This document shows, piece by piece, positions 25,503-33,294 of a stretch of DNA of 64,000 nucleotides (position 1 is the stretch's first letter; every line of letters begins with the position of its first letter). The notes under the pieces were generated by a model. That model saw nothing but the letters and a program-made list of their open reading frames with translations. It did no database searches and was not told where the DNA came from. The stretch is from Sphingomonas horti. GTDB lineage: Bacteria; Pseudomonadota; Alphaproteobacteria; Sphingomonadales; Sphingomonadaceae. The stretch spans positions 248,001 through 312,000 of the forward strand of contig NZ_WQMS01000016.1 in NCBI RefSeq assembly GCF_009753715.1, in the 5' to 3' direction. The translations under genes and the position numbers were made by a program.

Positions 25503-25700
25503 ATGGCGCAAACGGACAAGCCCGTCGCGATCGTCTGCCGTACCTGCGGTTCGCAGCACGTCAGCCGAGATGCCTGGGCCGATTGGGACAGCGCGCGTCA
25601 GGAATGGGTGCTCGGTGCGGTTTTCGATTACGCGCACTGTCACGACTGTGACGGCGAGACGAGCCTGGACGAGGTGCCGCTAGCGGGCACGTGCGGATAA
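25503..25700 (+). CDS. Small zinc-ribbon-like protein
   Basis: A 65-residue acidic protein with two CxxC-type pairs (CRTCGSQHV near the start, CHDCDG near residue 48), which suggests a single zinc ribbon. No family recognised. It lies between the HNH nuclease (divergent) and brnT (same strand), so it could be cargo of the accessory island. The ATG at 25503 is preferred to an upstream extension that overlaps the HNH gene start. Confidence 0.6.
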   Translation: MAQTDKPVAIVCRTCGSQHVSRDAWADWDSARQEWVLGAVFDYAHCHDCDGETSLDEVPLAGTCG

Positions 25701-25733
25701 ATCATCCGCTTGCATCCAGTTTCGTAACTGCAT

Positions 25734-25749
25734 ATCTGTAGCTACAGAT
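25734..25749. promoter_or_regulatory. Perfect palindrome over the brnT start codon, probable BrnA operator
   Basis: ATCTGTAGCTACAGAT is a perfect 16-base palindrome that ends inside the brnT ATG (25748-25750). BrnA-type antitoxins repress their own operon in the studied Brucella system, so this is the likely operator. No Shine-Dalgarno sequence precedes the ATG, so initiation may be weak or leaderless. Confidence 0.6.
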
Positions 25750-26020
25750 GGGCTGGACGTGGGACCCGATCAAGGCCGCGACGAACCGGCGCAAGCACGG
25801 CGTTTCGTTCGAAGTTGCTGCCTTCGTCTTCGGCGACCCTCTGATCCTGTCGCAGCCGGATACACATCCGGACGGAGATCGTTGGCAGTCGCTTGGCGCC
25901 GTTGGAGGCGTGGTGCTGTTCGTGGTCCATACCTGGCCGGATGATGAGAGCGACGGCCGTATCATCAGTGCGCGGCGGGCGACGCCGCACGAAAGGCGGA
26001 ACTATGAAGAAGGCGAGTAA
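25748..26020 (+). CDS. brnT: BrnT family ribonuclease toxin
   Basis: A 90-residue BrnT toxin, a RelE-fold ribonuclease that blocks translation. Family blocks are WDPIKAATNRRKHGVSFEVAAFVFGDP at the N-terminus, VVLFVVHTW in the middle, and RIISARRATPHERRNYEEG at the end. The length is normal. Its last 17 bases overlap the start of brnA, the usual arrangement. A palindrome covers its start codon. Confidence 0.9.
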   Translation: MGWTWDPIKAATNRRKHGVSFEVAAFVFGDPLILSQPDTHPDGDRWQSLGAVGGVVLFVVHTWPDDESDGRIISARRATPHERRNYEEGE

Positions 26021-26294
26021 AGAGCTCCCGCAGCATCTGCGCGACGAACTCGCGGCACTTGCAGCGATGCCGGACGATACGATCGACACGTCCGACATTC
26101 CCGAAGTGACGGATTGGTCGAACGCCGTGCGCGGCAAATTCTACCGGCCGGTCAAGCAGCAGCTCACGTTGCGCCTCGATGCCGATGTCGTCGACTGGTT
26201 CAAACGGCATCCGGGGCAGGAAAAGGGCTACCAGACGCGCATTAATCGCGCCCTTCGCGAATATGTTGAGCGCGAGGAGCGGAGGGCGGGCTGA
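26004..26294 (+). CDS. brnA: BrnA family antitoxin
   Basis: A 96-residue antitoxin. Its C-terminal half has the BrnA ribbon-helix-helix pattern QQLTLRLDADVVDWFKRHPGQEKGYQTRINRALREYVE, which neutralises BrnT and binds operator DNA. The N-terminal half (ASKELPQHLRDELAALAAMPDDTIDTSDIPE) is the usual toxin-contact region. GGCGGA precedes the ATG at 26004. It overlaps brnT by 17 bases. The pair looks intact, unlike hicAB at 12 kb. Confidence 0.9.
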   Translation: MKKASKELPQHLRDELAALAAMPDDTIDTSDIPEVTDWSNAVRGKFYRPVKQQLTLRLDADVVDWFKRHPGQEKGYQTRINRALREYVEREERRAG

Positions 26295-26393
26295 GGACTG
26301 CCGCGACCTGAACGCGACTCGCAAGAATTCCCTGTCCTACATCGAACCAAATGGGATAAGATCGCGACTCCTTGCATCAACGGGAGCAGCAAT

Positions 26394-27077
26394 ATGGGCA
26401 GGCAGGCGGCGCGGGAGATGACGGTCGAGGAGTTCGACGCCTGGTGCAAGGCGGAGGACCGGGTCGCAGCGGTCGGTCAGGCGGCGGACGAAACGGGCGG
26501 GCCGCGTCTGTCGCTGGTGCCGGCGCCCGAGCAGGAGATCGCCTGGCCGACCGACCTGCTGCCGCCCTCCGATGCACCGGCGGAAGGCGAGCCGCCCGCC
26601 GCGCAGCCATTTGACGGGATCCCGCTGGAAGACAGCCGCAAGCGGCTCGCCGGGTGGAGCGCGGAGCGGCAGCGCGTCTTCCTGTCCTGCCTCGCGGAAA
26701 CCGGATCGGTTCATCTGGCGAGCAGCGCCGCGCGGTTGTCGGCGCGCTCCGCCTATCAGCTGCGGGTGCGTTCGCCCGGCTTCGCCGCCGCCTGGGACGT
26801 GGCGGAGCGGCTCGCCGTCGGGCGGCTGTCCGCGCTTGCCTTCGATCGGGCGATCAATGGCCGCACCGAGCAGGTCTGGCACGACGGCGAGTTGGTCGCC
26901 GAAAAGCGGATGCCCAGCGACAAGCTGCTGATGTGGCTGCTCGCCCGGCTCGATCCCAGACGCTACGCCGCGCCGTGGGAGCAACGCCGCGACGACGCTG
27001 CCGACCCGCAGGCCGAGGCGCGGGGCGCCTTCGCCGGCCAGCTCGACGCCCTCACCGACACCGCCGCCGACGGGTGA
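26394..27077 (+). CDS. Helix-turn-helix-like protein of unknown function
   Basis: A 227-residue protein. The N-terminal 80 residues are acidic and Pro/Ala-rich, probably disordered. The core (about 85-200) begins WSAERQRVFLSCLAETGSVHLASSAARLSARSAYQLRVRSPGFAAAWDVAERLA, a helix-rich pattern like a homeodomain-type HTH of phage small terminases, followed by SDKLLMWLLARLDPRRYA. Such stand-alone proteins are common in sphingomonads; function is unknown. GGGAG lies before the ATG. No other phage genes are nearby. The C-terminus is acidic. Confidence 0.65.
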   Translation: MGRQAAREMTVEEFDAWCKAEDRVAAVGQAADETGGPRLSLVPAPEQEIAWPTDLLPPSDAPAEGEPPAAQPFDGIPLEDSRKRLAGWSAERQRVFLSCLAETGSVHLASSAARLSARSAYQLRVRSPGFAAAWDVAERLAVGRLSALAFDRAINGRTEQVWHDGELVAEKRMPSDKLLMWLLARLDPRRYAAPWEQRRDDAADPQAEARGAFAGQLDALTDTAADG

Positions 27078-27175
27078 GCAGGCAGGCGCCGAACGGCCAT
27101 GGCCAGTGCGACCTTTCGTGACCTTTCGAAGCGCCGGCGCTGCAACGACGCCCACATCCGGCGAGTTGATGCCGC

Positions 27176-27373
27176 ATGGTGCTCGTCCAATCCGAAGCCG
27201 TCGCACAGATCGAGTACGACGCGGCCACGCGCACGCTGTTCGTGCGGTTCACCAGCGGCGAATGGTACAGCTATGCGGGCGTGCCGCCGCGCGTGCATGC
27301 GGACTTCGTCGCGGCGGAGTCGAAGGGCCGCTTCTTCCAGGATCACATCCGCGGCCGCTACGCCTATCGGGGC
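27176..27373 (+). CDS. KTSC domain protein with unresolved 3' end
   Basis: The first 66 codons match a KTSC domain: AQIEYDAATRTLFVRFTSGEWYSYAGVP...AAESKGRFFQDHIRGRYAY. These domains are small and of unknown function, found alone or fused to lysyl-tRNA synthetases or nucleases. Normal members stop soon after RGRYAY, but here the frame has no stop until 29401 and runs through a palindromic repeat and antisense to rplT and rpmI. A one-base shift would end the protein at 27393, so a frameshift or repeat insertion at the 3' end is likely. Coordinates cover the supported domain only. Confidence 0.6.
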
Positions 27374-27462
27374 CCCTGCTGGTGCCGGCTTGACCCTATC
27401 GCATCAGCCGCGACGGCCTCGCGGCGGTGCGTCCGCAATTGGATCAGAGATAGAAGAATGGT

Positions 27463-27532
27463 CTCACACGAAGATCACGAAGACACGAAGAAGTGCGCCG
27501 GGCATCTTCGTGCCTTCGTGGCTTTGTGTGAG
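27463..27532. repeat. Palindromic repeat with CACGAAG motifs
   Basis: The left arm CTCACACGAAGATCACGAAG continues ACACGAAG; the right arm is CTTCGTGCCTTCGTGG, then CTTTGTGTGAG. The arms pair over about 27 bases with a few mismatches and a 15-base loop. Each arm holds tandem CACGAAG units. It sits between the KTSC domain and the rplT terminator. Confidence 0.75.
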
Positions 27533-27540
27533 CCCAATAG

Positions 27541-27574
27541 AAAACGGGCCCGGAGCGTGTCGCGCCGGGCCCGT
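27541..27574 (-). terminator. Rho-independent terminator of the rpmI-rplT operon
   Basis: On the minus strand: ACGGGCCCGG (27574-27565), an 11-base loop, CCGGGCCCGT (27553-27544) and then TTTT into TCTA. A perfect 10-bp stem 27 bases beyond the rplT stop. Confidence 0.9.
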
Positions 27575-27601
27575 CCCTGTTTCGTCAGCCTTGCGCCCGG
27601 C

Positions 27602-27979
27602 TTACGCCGCGACGCGCGCGCCTTCCGGCAGGGCCGCCTTCACCTGGGCGACGATCGCCGCAAAGGCTTCGCCCTCGTGCATCGCGATATCGGCCAGGAC
27701 CTTGCGGTCCAGCTCGACGCCGGCCAGCTTCAGGCCGTGCATGAACACGCCATAGGTCAGGCCTTCGGCCCGGGCGGCGGCGTTGATGCGCTGGATCCAG
27801 AGCGCGCGGAAGTTCCGCTTCTTCACCTTGCGGTCGCGATAGGCATATTGGCCGGCCTTCTCGACCGCCTGGCGCGCGATGCGGATCGTGTTCTTGCGAC
27901 GGCCGTAATAGCCCTTCGCCTGATCCAGAATGCGCTTGTGCTTCGCCTTCGTCGTGGTGCCGCGTTTCACACGTGCCAT
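27602..27979 (-). CDS. rplT: Large ribosomal subunit protein bL20
   Basis: A 125-residue bL20, an early-assembly protein of the 50S subunit. The basic N-terminal extension [35 protein letters not shown] and the globular core with [24 protein letters not shown] are canonical. It follows rpmI by 12 bases. The usual upstream partner infC is absent from the window. The transcript ends at the hairpin 27544-27574. Confidence 0.98.
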   Translation of the reverse strand: MARVKRGTTTKAKHKRILDQAKGYYGRRKNTIRIARQAVEKAGQYAYRDRKVKKRNFRALWIQRINAAARAEGLTYGVFMHGLKLAGVELDRKVLADIAMHEGEAFAAIVAQVKAALPEGARVAA

Positions 27980-27991
27980 TGTCGGTCCTCC

Positions 27992-28195
27992 TTACTTCAG
28001 GCCGTAGGGGGCCCAGGCCTTCACCGTCGCCGTGTCGGCGTCGGAGAGGACGGAGGTGCCGCGGTTCTGGCGGATATATTTGCCGTTGTGGCTGATCAGG
28101 CGGTGGCGCTTGCCGGCCACGCCGTGCTTCAGCTTGCCGGTCGCGGTGATCTTGAAGCGCTTCTTCACACCGCTCTTCGTCTTGAGCTTGGGCAT
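27992..28195 (-). CDS. rpmI: Large ribosomal subunit protein bL35
   Basis: A 67-residue bL35 of normal length: [21 protein letters not shown] at the N-terminus, then [17 protein letters not shown]. First gene of the rpmI-rplT pair. The 136-base gap to the divergent AsmA-like gene must hold its promoter. I could not identify an L20-binding leader structure by eye. Confidence 0.98.
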   Translation of the reverse strand: MPKLKTKSGVKKRFKITATGKLKHGVAGKRHRLISHNGKYIRQNRGTSVLSDADTATVKAWAPYGLK

Positions 28196-28343
28196 TTTCG
28201 TCCTTTCGATGTGTTCGACGATTATGGACGGCCACGGCAGCCCACACTGGCCGGGCAGTCCTTCCTTATCGCGAAGCGGCGGCTCCTAGCGGGAGAGCGG
28301 CGCAATTGCAACCGGAAGCGGCGCAAAGGGGTTGACCCCCGTT

Positions 28344-30464
28344 ATGAACGAGATGGCCCGGCCCGGCGCGTTCGACGAAGCGCATCCGATCCGTCGCGAT
28401 CCGGTCACCACGGCGGCGGCCAGCCTGGTCGCCGTGCTGGCGACGATCGTCGGCCTGATCCTGCTCGCCTGGACCGTGCTCTACGTGACCAAGGGCCGGT
28501 TCCTGAAGCACAGCTTCGAGAAATATGCCAGCCGCGCGGCGCTGCGCGACGTCCGCGTGGCGGGCGATTTCCAGCTCTATTTCAATCCGATCGACATCAA
28601 GTTCCTGGCCGAAGGGCTGACGATCACCAATCCGGCATGGGCGAAGCAGCCCTATTTCCTGAAGTCGAAGCTGATCGACAGCGACATCAAGACGATCCCG
28701 CTGATCTTCGGCCGGCAGCGGGCCGACTGGCTGATGCTGCTGGGCGGCAATCTCGACCTCGAATGGAGCGCGGACGGCAAGCAGAACAGCTGGACGCTCG
28801 GCAAGCCCACCGGCAAGCCGCTGGAGCTGCCGGACATCCGCCGCGCGCTGATCCTGGGCACGCGCATCCGCTATTCGGACCCGCGCATGCAGCTGTCGGC
28901 CAATATCGGCATCGACACGGTGCGCGCGCAGGACACGCGCTTCGCCAGCGACATCCGCTTCTCCGGCGACGGGTCGCTGCGCGATCGTCCCTTCACCCTG
29001 TCCGGCAGCCTGCTGTCGCCGAACGAGACCGTCACCGGCGGCCAGAACCGGTTCCGCATGCACGCGGAAGCAGCGCGGACGGTGCTCGACGTGTCCGGCA
29101 CCTTGCCGGGCGCGACGCGGATCGAGGGCGTGCCGCTCGATTTCCGCGTCCATGGCTACAACCTCGCCAACCTGTTCGACTTCATCGGCGTCGCGGTGCC
29201 GGACACCCGCGCCTACAATCTCCGTTCGGTGCTGACCAAGCAGGACGGCGAATGGCGCTTCACCCGGCTGCGCGGGCGGTTCGGCGACAGCGACCTGGCC
29301 GGCCGGCTGACCGTGGCGCTGAAGGACCGTCTGAAGCTCGACGCGGAGCTGTCGACCCAAAGCCTCGACATGATCGATGCCGGCCCCTTCGTCGGCTATG
29401 ACCCCGAGCGGCTCGACGCCAATGGCGGCAAGGTGGTGCGGACGGAAGGCGGCACGCCGCGCATCCTCCCCGACGCGCCGCTGAAGGTCGACGCGATCCG
29501 CGGCTTCGACGCCGACGTGCACTGGACGGTCCGCCGGATCGCGGGCGACAAATGGCCGATCTCCAACATCGACCTGACGCTCGATCTCGATCACAGCCTG
29601 CTGAAGCTGTCGCCGCTGACGTTCGATCTGGACCGCGGCCATGTCGCGTCGGACGTTTCGATCGATGCGCGCCGCAAGCCGGTCTTCACCAATCTCGACC
29701 TGCGGCTGTCGCCGACGCCGATGGGGCGGCTGCTGAAGGGCTTCGGCGTCGAGGAAGCGGGCACGACGGGCACGCTGAAGGCGCGCGCGCGGCTGGCGGG
29801 GCCGGGCGACAGCATCCGCCAATGGCTCGGCAATTCCGACGGCCGCATCGCGATCATCATGCCGCAGGGATCGCTCTGGGCGCGCAACGTGCAGCTGTCG
29901 GAGCTCGATATCGGCACCTTCATCTGGAAGATGTGGGAAAAGAAGCTGAAGGAGCCGGTCGAGATCAATTGCGGGCTGATCGCCTTCACGGTGCGGAACG
30001 GCATCGCGGCGGCCGATCCGATCCTGATCGACACGAAGAAGAACGTGATCCTCGGCCGCGGCGGCTTCAGCTTCAAGAACGAGGCGCTGGACCTGCGCAT
30101 CCGCGCCGATGGCAAGCGCTTCAGCCTGTTCTCGGGGCAAAGCCCGGTCGGCATCGGCGGCTATTTCGCGGCACCGAGCCTCGACGTGATCAGCCCGCAG
30201 CTGATCGCGCGCGGCGGCGCCGGGCTGGGCCTCGGCGCAGTCGTGTCGCCGCTCGCCAGCGTCCTTGCCTTCGTCGATATCGGCGACGCCAAGTCGGCCG
30301 CCTGCGGCCCGGTTCTGGCCGGCGCCCATGCCAGCGCCCAGCGCACCCGGGGCGGCGAGCCCCGCGATGATGTCGGCAACGGCACCACCGCCAAGTCCAA
30401 GTCCGGCAAGCGCTCGCCCGAGGAGCGGCAGAAGCAGCGCAAGAAATTCCTCGGCATCTTCTGA
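28344..30464 (+). CDS. AsmA family envelope protein
   Basis: A 706-residue protein anchored by one N-terminal transmembrane helix (about residues 25-47, AASLVAVLATIVGLILLAWTV) with a large periplasmic part. The N-terminal AsmA-type segment contains VRVAGDFQLYFNPIDIKFLAEGLTITNP; the C-terminal part carries the AsmA-like IGTFIWKMWEKKLKEPVEINCG block. The last 50 residues are basic and probably disordered (SKSGKRSPEERQKQRKK). AsmA-like proteins form lipid-transfer bridges between membranes. ATG 28344 is chosen; a TTG 12 bases upstream, closer to AAGGGG, is possible. Confidence 0.85.
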   Translation: MNEMARPGAFDEAHPIRRDPVTTAAASLVAVLATIVGLILLAWTVLYVTKGRFLKHSFEKYASRAALRDVRVAGDFQLYFNPIDIKFLAEGLTITNPAWAKQPYFLKSKLIDSDIKTIPLIFGRQRADWLMLLGGNLDLEWSADGKQNSWTLGKPTGKPLELPDIRRALILGTRIRYSDPRMQLSANIGIDTVRAQDTRFASDIRFSGDGSLRDRPFTLSGSLLSPNETVTGGQNRFRMHAEAARTVLDVSGTLPGATRIEGVPLDFRVHGYNLANLFDFIGVAVPDTRAYNLRSVLTKQDGEWRFTRLRGRFGDSDLAGRLTVALKDRLKLDAELSTQSLDMIDAGPFVGYDPERLDANGGKVVRTEGGTPRILPDAPLKVDAIRGFDADVHWTVRRIAGDKWPISNIDLTLDLDHSLLKLSPLTFDLDRGHVASDVSIDARRKPVFTNLDLRLSPTPMGRLLKGFGVEEAGTTGTLKARARLAGPGDSIRQWLGNSDGRIAIIMPQGSLWARNVQLSELDIGTFIWKMWEKKLKEPVEINCGLIAFTVRNGIAAADPILIDTKKNVILGRGGFSFKNEALDLRIRADGKRFSLFSGQSPVGIGGYFAAPSLDVISPQLIARGGAGLGLGAVVSPLASVLAFVDIGDAKSAACGPVLAGAHASAQRTRGGEPRDDVGNGTTAKSKSGKRSPEERQKQRKKFLGIF

Positions 30465-30560
30465 ATCGCCGCTACCCCGCCGTCATGATATAAGCGCGCG
30501 CGAGCGGGGACGCGACTCGCCCGGCATCCTTTCGCAGCCGGGCGCATAAAGGAGGGTCCC

Positions 30561-31736
30561 ATGCGCATGCATCCCGCATCGCGTCGGCGTGCCGCTCTGT
30601 TCGGCGCGTCCTGTGCAGCCTTGATGGCGGCGAGTTCCGCTTCCGCCGCGAACCAGTCAGTCGCTCAGATCAACCTGGTCACCGACGATCAGATGTTCCT
30701 CGCCAGCCAGGGCTTCGCGCCGGCCGCGACCCAGGATGCCGACCTGATCAACCCCTGGGGCATGTCCTTCTCCGCGAGCAGCCCGTTCTGGATCTCGGAC
30801 CAGGGCGTGGGAAAGGCGACGCTCTACAACGGCTTCGGCGCCAAGCAGGGGCTGACGGTCACGATCCCCGGCAGCATGGGCGGCCCGAGCGGACCGACCG
30901 GACAGGTGTTCAATCCGACGACCGACTTCGTGCTGCCCGCCGACGGGGCCAAGGCGAATTTCATCTTCGCGAATCTGAACGGCACCTTTTCAGGCTGGAA
31001 CAACGGACTCGGCACCAATGCCGCCGTGGCCGCGATTACACCGGGCGCCATCTACACGGGCTTGGCTATGGGCAGCACCAGCGGCGGGCAGAACCGCCTC
31101 TACGCGGCCAATGCCGGCCAAGGCCGCGTGGACGTCTTCGATTCTGCCTTCATGCTGACCTCGTCGTCCGGTTTCGTCGATCCCAATCTTCCGGCCGGTC
31201 TCGCTCCGTTCAACATCGTCAATGTCGGCGGGCAGCTCTACGTGACCTATGCTCCGCCCGGGCCCGATGCCGACGAGGCCCCGCTCGGCACCGGCGTCGT
31301 CGATATCTTCACGACCGACGGCGCGTTCGTGCGGCGGTTCGCGACCGGCGGCAACCTGCTGTCGCCTTGGGGCGTGGCCAAGGCGCCCGCGGGGTTCGGC
31401 GCTTACGGCGGTGCGATCCTGATCGGCAATTTCGCGGAAGAAGACGGCTTCATCAACGCCTTCCGCGAGAGCGACGGCGCCTATCTGGGCATGCTGGCGA
31501 CGGGGGCGGACCCGTTCCGCATGCCCTATCTGTGGAGCCTGGCGTTCCGCACCGGCGGCGTGGGCGTCGATCCGGCCGCGCTCTACTTCACCGCCGGCAT
31601 CGGCGACGAGGAGCACGGCCTGTTCGGCCAGCTGACGGCGGTGCCGGAGCCGGCGACCTGGGCGCTGATGCTTGCCGGCTTCGCGTGCGCCGGCGCGCGG
31701 ATCCGTAAGGACCGCGCTCAGCTGCTGCCGGGATAG
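30561..31736 (+). CDS. TIGR03118-like exported protein with PEP-CTERM anchor
   Basis: A 391-residue secreted protein. The signal peptide ends near residue 30 (SSASAANQ). The body matches the TIGR03118 family, probably a beta-propeller: NPWGMSFSASSPFWISDQG, LYNGFG, NRLYAANAGQGRVDVFDS, LLSPWGVAKAPAGFGAYGGAILIGNFAEEDG. The C-terminus VPEPATWALMLAGFACAGARIRK is a PEP-CTERM signal for exosortase processing. AAAGGAGGG precedes the ATG. Its end overlaps the convergent reductase gene by 19 bases. Function unknown. Confidence 0.88.
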   Translation: MRMHPASRRRAALFGASCAALMAASSASAANQSVAQINLVTDDQMFLASQGFAPAATQDADLINPWGMSFSASSPFWISDQGVGKATLYNGFGAKQGLTVTIPGSMGGPSGPTGQVFNPTTDFVLPADGAKANFIFANLNGTFSGWNNGLGTNAAVAAITPGAIYTGLAMGSTSGGQNRLYAANAGQGRVDVFDSAFMLTSSSGFVDPNLPAGLAPFNIVNVGGQLYVTYAPPGPDADEAPLGTGVVDIFTTDGAFVRRFATGGNLLSPWGVAKAPAGFGAYGGAILIGNFAEEDGFINAFRESDGAYLGMLATGADPFRMPYLWSLAFRTGGVGVDPAALYFTAGIGDEEHGLFGQLTAVPEPATWALMLAGFACAGARIRKDRAQLLPG

Positions 31737-32326
31737 GTTTCGCGCCTCAGCAGGCGGGCAAGGTGGGCCGCGTTGGACGCGGCCGCCCTGGCCGTGGCCG
31801 CGATCTTGTCGGGGACCTGGGGCAGGTCCTTGAAATCGGTCTTGCCCATCGCTTCGCCGACCCAATAGGTCGCGGCGGCGGCGGGGACGCTGAAGCCGAC
31901 ATCGTTCAGCGCCTGCAGCAGCGATGCGGTGATGCTGTGGGCGCCGTCCTCGTTGCCGACGATGCCGACCAGCACCGTCTTGCCATAGGCCGGCGTGCGG
32001 CCCTGATCGTCGGTCTCGCCCAGGAACGCATCCATCCGCTCCAGCACGCGCTTGGCGATGCTCGACATCTGGCCCAGCCAGACCGGCGTGCCGAGGATCA
32101 GGACGTCGGCGGCAAGGATTTTCGCGCGGATCGCCGGCCACGCATCGCCGGCGCCTTCGTCCGACGTGACGCCCGGCTTCACGTCGTGACGGGCGACGCG
32201 GATTGTCTCCGCCAGCCGCACGTCGTGCTTCGCGAGCTCGCCGGCGATCAGGCCGATCATGCGGTCGGTGGAGGATTCACCCTCGGGTTTGAGCGTGCAG
32301 TTGAGCGCGATTGCGGAAAGAGCCAT
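31718..32326 (-). CDS. Flavodoxin-like NADPH-dependent FMN reductase
   Basis: A 202-residue flavodoxin-fold protein. The FMN phosphate loop region is NCTLKPEGESSTDRMIG; ILGTPVWLGQMSSIAKRVLERMD is the conserved TPxxxxxxSSxxKxxxDR-like block of NADPH-dependent FMN reductases; VGIVGNEDGAHSI follows. Probably reduces FMN or quinone-like substrates in the cytoplasm. ATG 32326 is preferred to an upstream GTG. The end overlaps the convergent PEP-CTERM gene by 19 bases. Confidence 0.85.
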   Translation of the reverse strand: MALSAIALNCTLKPEGESSTDRMIGLIAGELAKHDVRLAETIRVARHDVKPGVTSDEGAGDAWPAIRAKILAADVLILGTPVWLGQMSSIAKRVLERMDAFLGETDDQGRTPAYGKTVLVGIVGNEDGAHSITASLLQALNDVGFSVPAAAATYWVGEAMGKTDFKDLPQVPDKIAATARAAASNAAHLARLLRRETYPGSS

Positions 32327-32358
32327 GCCCGGCAGACGCACCGGGCCCCATCGGGTTC

Positions 32359-32622
32359 CTAGGCTCCCCTTGCGTCTTCGTCCGGCGTCGTCAGGTAATA
32401 AGGCTCGACCGGGCCGGTCAGCTTGATCGTCAGCGGCCGGCCGTGCCGGTCCATCTTCTTGCCCAGCGCGACGCGCACCCAGTTTTCGGAAACCGAATAT
32501 TCCTCCACGTCGCTCCGCTCGGCGCCTTTGAAGCGGATGCCGATGCCGCGGCCGAGCACGTCGGCGTCGTAATGCGGGCTGCGCGGGTCGTTGGAGAGGC
32601 GGTCGGGAGGCGTGTCGGTCAT
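32359..32622 (-). CDS. DUF3297 family protein
   Basis: An 87-residue protein with the DUF3297 layout: DRLSNDPRSPHYDADVLGRGIGIRFKGAER and SENWVRVALGKKMDRHGRPLTIKLTGPVEPYY. Function unknown; conserved in alpha- and gammaproteobacteria. It lies between udgX and the FMN reductase, all on the minus strand with small gaps, so they may be one transcript. Confidence 0.88.
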   Translation of the reverse strand: MTDTPPDRLSNDPRSPHYDADVLGRGIGIRFKGAERSDVEEYSVSENWVRVALGKKMDRHGRPLTIKLTGPVEPYYLTTPDEDARGA

Positions 32623-32645
32623 GGCCGCGCCTTTAGCCGTGAGCC

Positions 32646-33263
32646 CTAGGCCGCCGCAAGCGCCGCGGCGCGGGCGTTCGCGGTGCGCAGGTCAGCGACG
32701 AATTGCGCATATTCGCGCGCCTTGTCCGCCTTTTCCCGCAGGCGAAGGAGATAGCTCGGGTGAATCGTCACCCAGCACTCGCCGCCGTCCTCCAGCTTGA
32801 TCGGCCGCCCGCGTGCGCCGGAAATGGTGACGACCTTGTGCAGCAGCGACCGTGCCGCGGTCGCACCCAGCGCGACGGCCACCGGCGGGCGGATCAGCAT
32901 CCGTTCCTGGTCGATCCACCAGCGGCAGGCCTCGATCTCCGGCCCATTGGGCTTGGAATGGATGCGCCGCTTGCCGCGCTGCTCAAACTTGAAATGCTTG
33001 ACCGCATTGGTGACGTAGGTGGTGCCGCGCTCCACCCCGGCCTCTTCGAGCGCGCGGTCGAGCATCTGCCCCGCCGGACCGACAAAGGGCTGGCCGGCCA
33101 GGTCCTCCTGGTCGCCCGGCTGCTCACCGACCAGCATCAGCTTCGCGCTCACCGCACCTTCGCCGAACACCGTCTGGGTCGCGCATTTGTAGAGATGGCA
33201 GCGCGTGCAGACCGTCGCTTCCTCGCGCAGCGCTTCCCACGCCCTTTGGCTGTTGCTCACCAC
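32646..33263 (-). CDS. udgX: UdgX-type uracil-DNA glycosylase
   Basis: A 205-residue family 4-like uracil-DNA glycosylase. The motif GEQPGDQED (46-54) is the UdgX version of the first active-site motif, and KRRIHSKPN (98-106) is the R-loop unique to UdgX, with His102 in the position that forms a covalent bond to the abasic deoxyribose after uracil removal. Fe-S cluster cysteines include C19 and C22. The second active-site block is TIHPSYLLR. UdgX excises uracil and stays attached to the DNA. The start is GTG. It lies 31 bases from gmk on the same strand. Confidence 0.92.
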   Translation of the reverse strand: MVSNSQRAWEALREEATVCTRCHLYKCATQTVFGEGAVSAKLMLVGEQPGDQEDLAGQPFVGPAGQMLDRALEEAGVERGTTYVTNAVKHFKFEQRGKRRIHSKPNGPEIEACRWWIDQERMLIRPPVAVALGATAARSLLHKVVTISGARGRPIKLEDGGECWVTIHPSYLLRLREKADKAREYAQFVADLRTANARAAALAAA

Positions 33264-33294
33264 GCCCGGACAACGCCGCGGCGGGCGGGAGGGT

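Noticed and set aside
14716-27077. A degraded prophage spanning the small phage-like protein and the HTH protein
   Set aside because: No integrase, capsid, portal, tail, large terminase or attachment site is present, and core genes lie in between.
27980-28331. An infC start or L20-binding leader upstream of rpmI
   Set aside because: No infC frame exists in the gap and no conserved leader fold could be recognised by eye.
27176-29401. A single 741-residue protein starting with the KTSC domain
   Set aside because: Only the first 66 codons look like protein; the rest is antisense to rplT and rpmI and out of frame with the AsmA-like gene.
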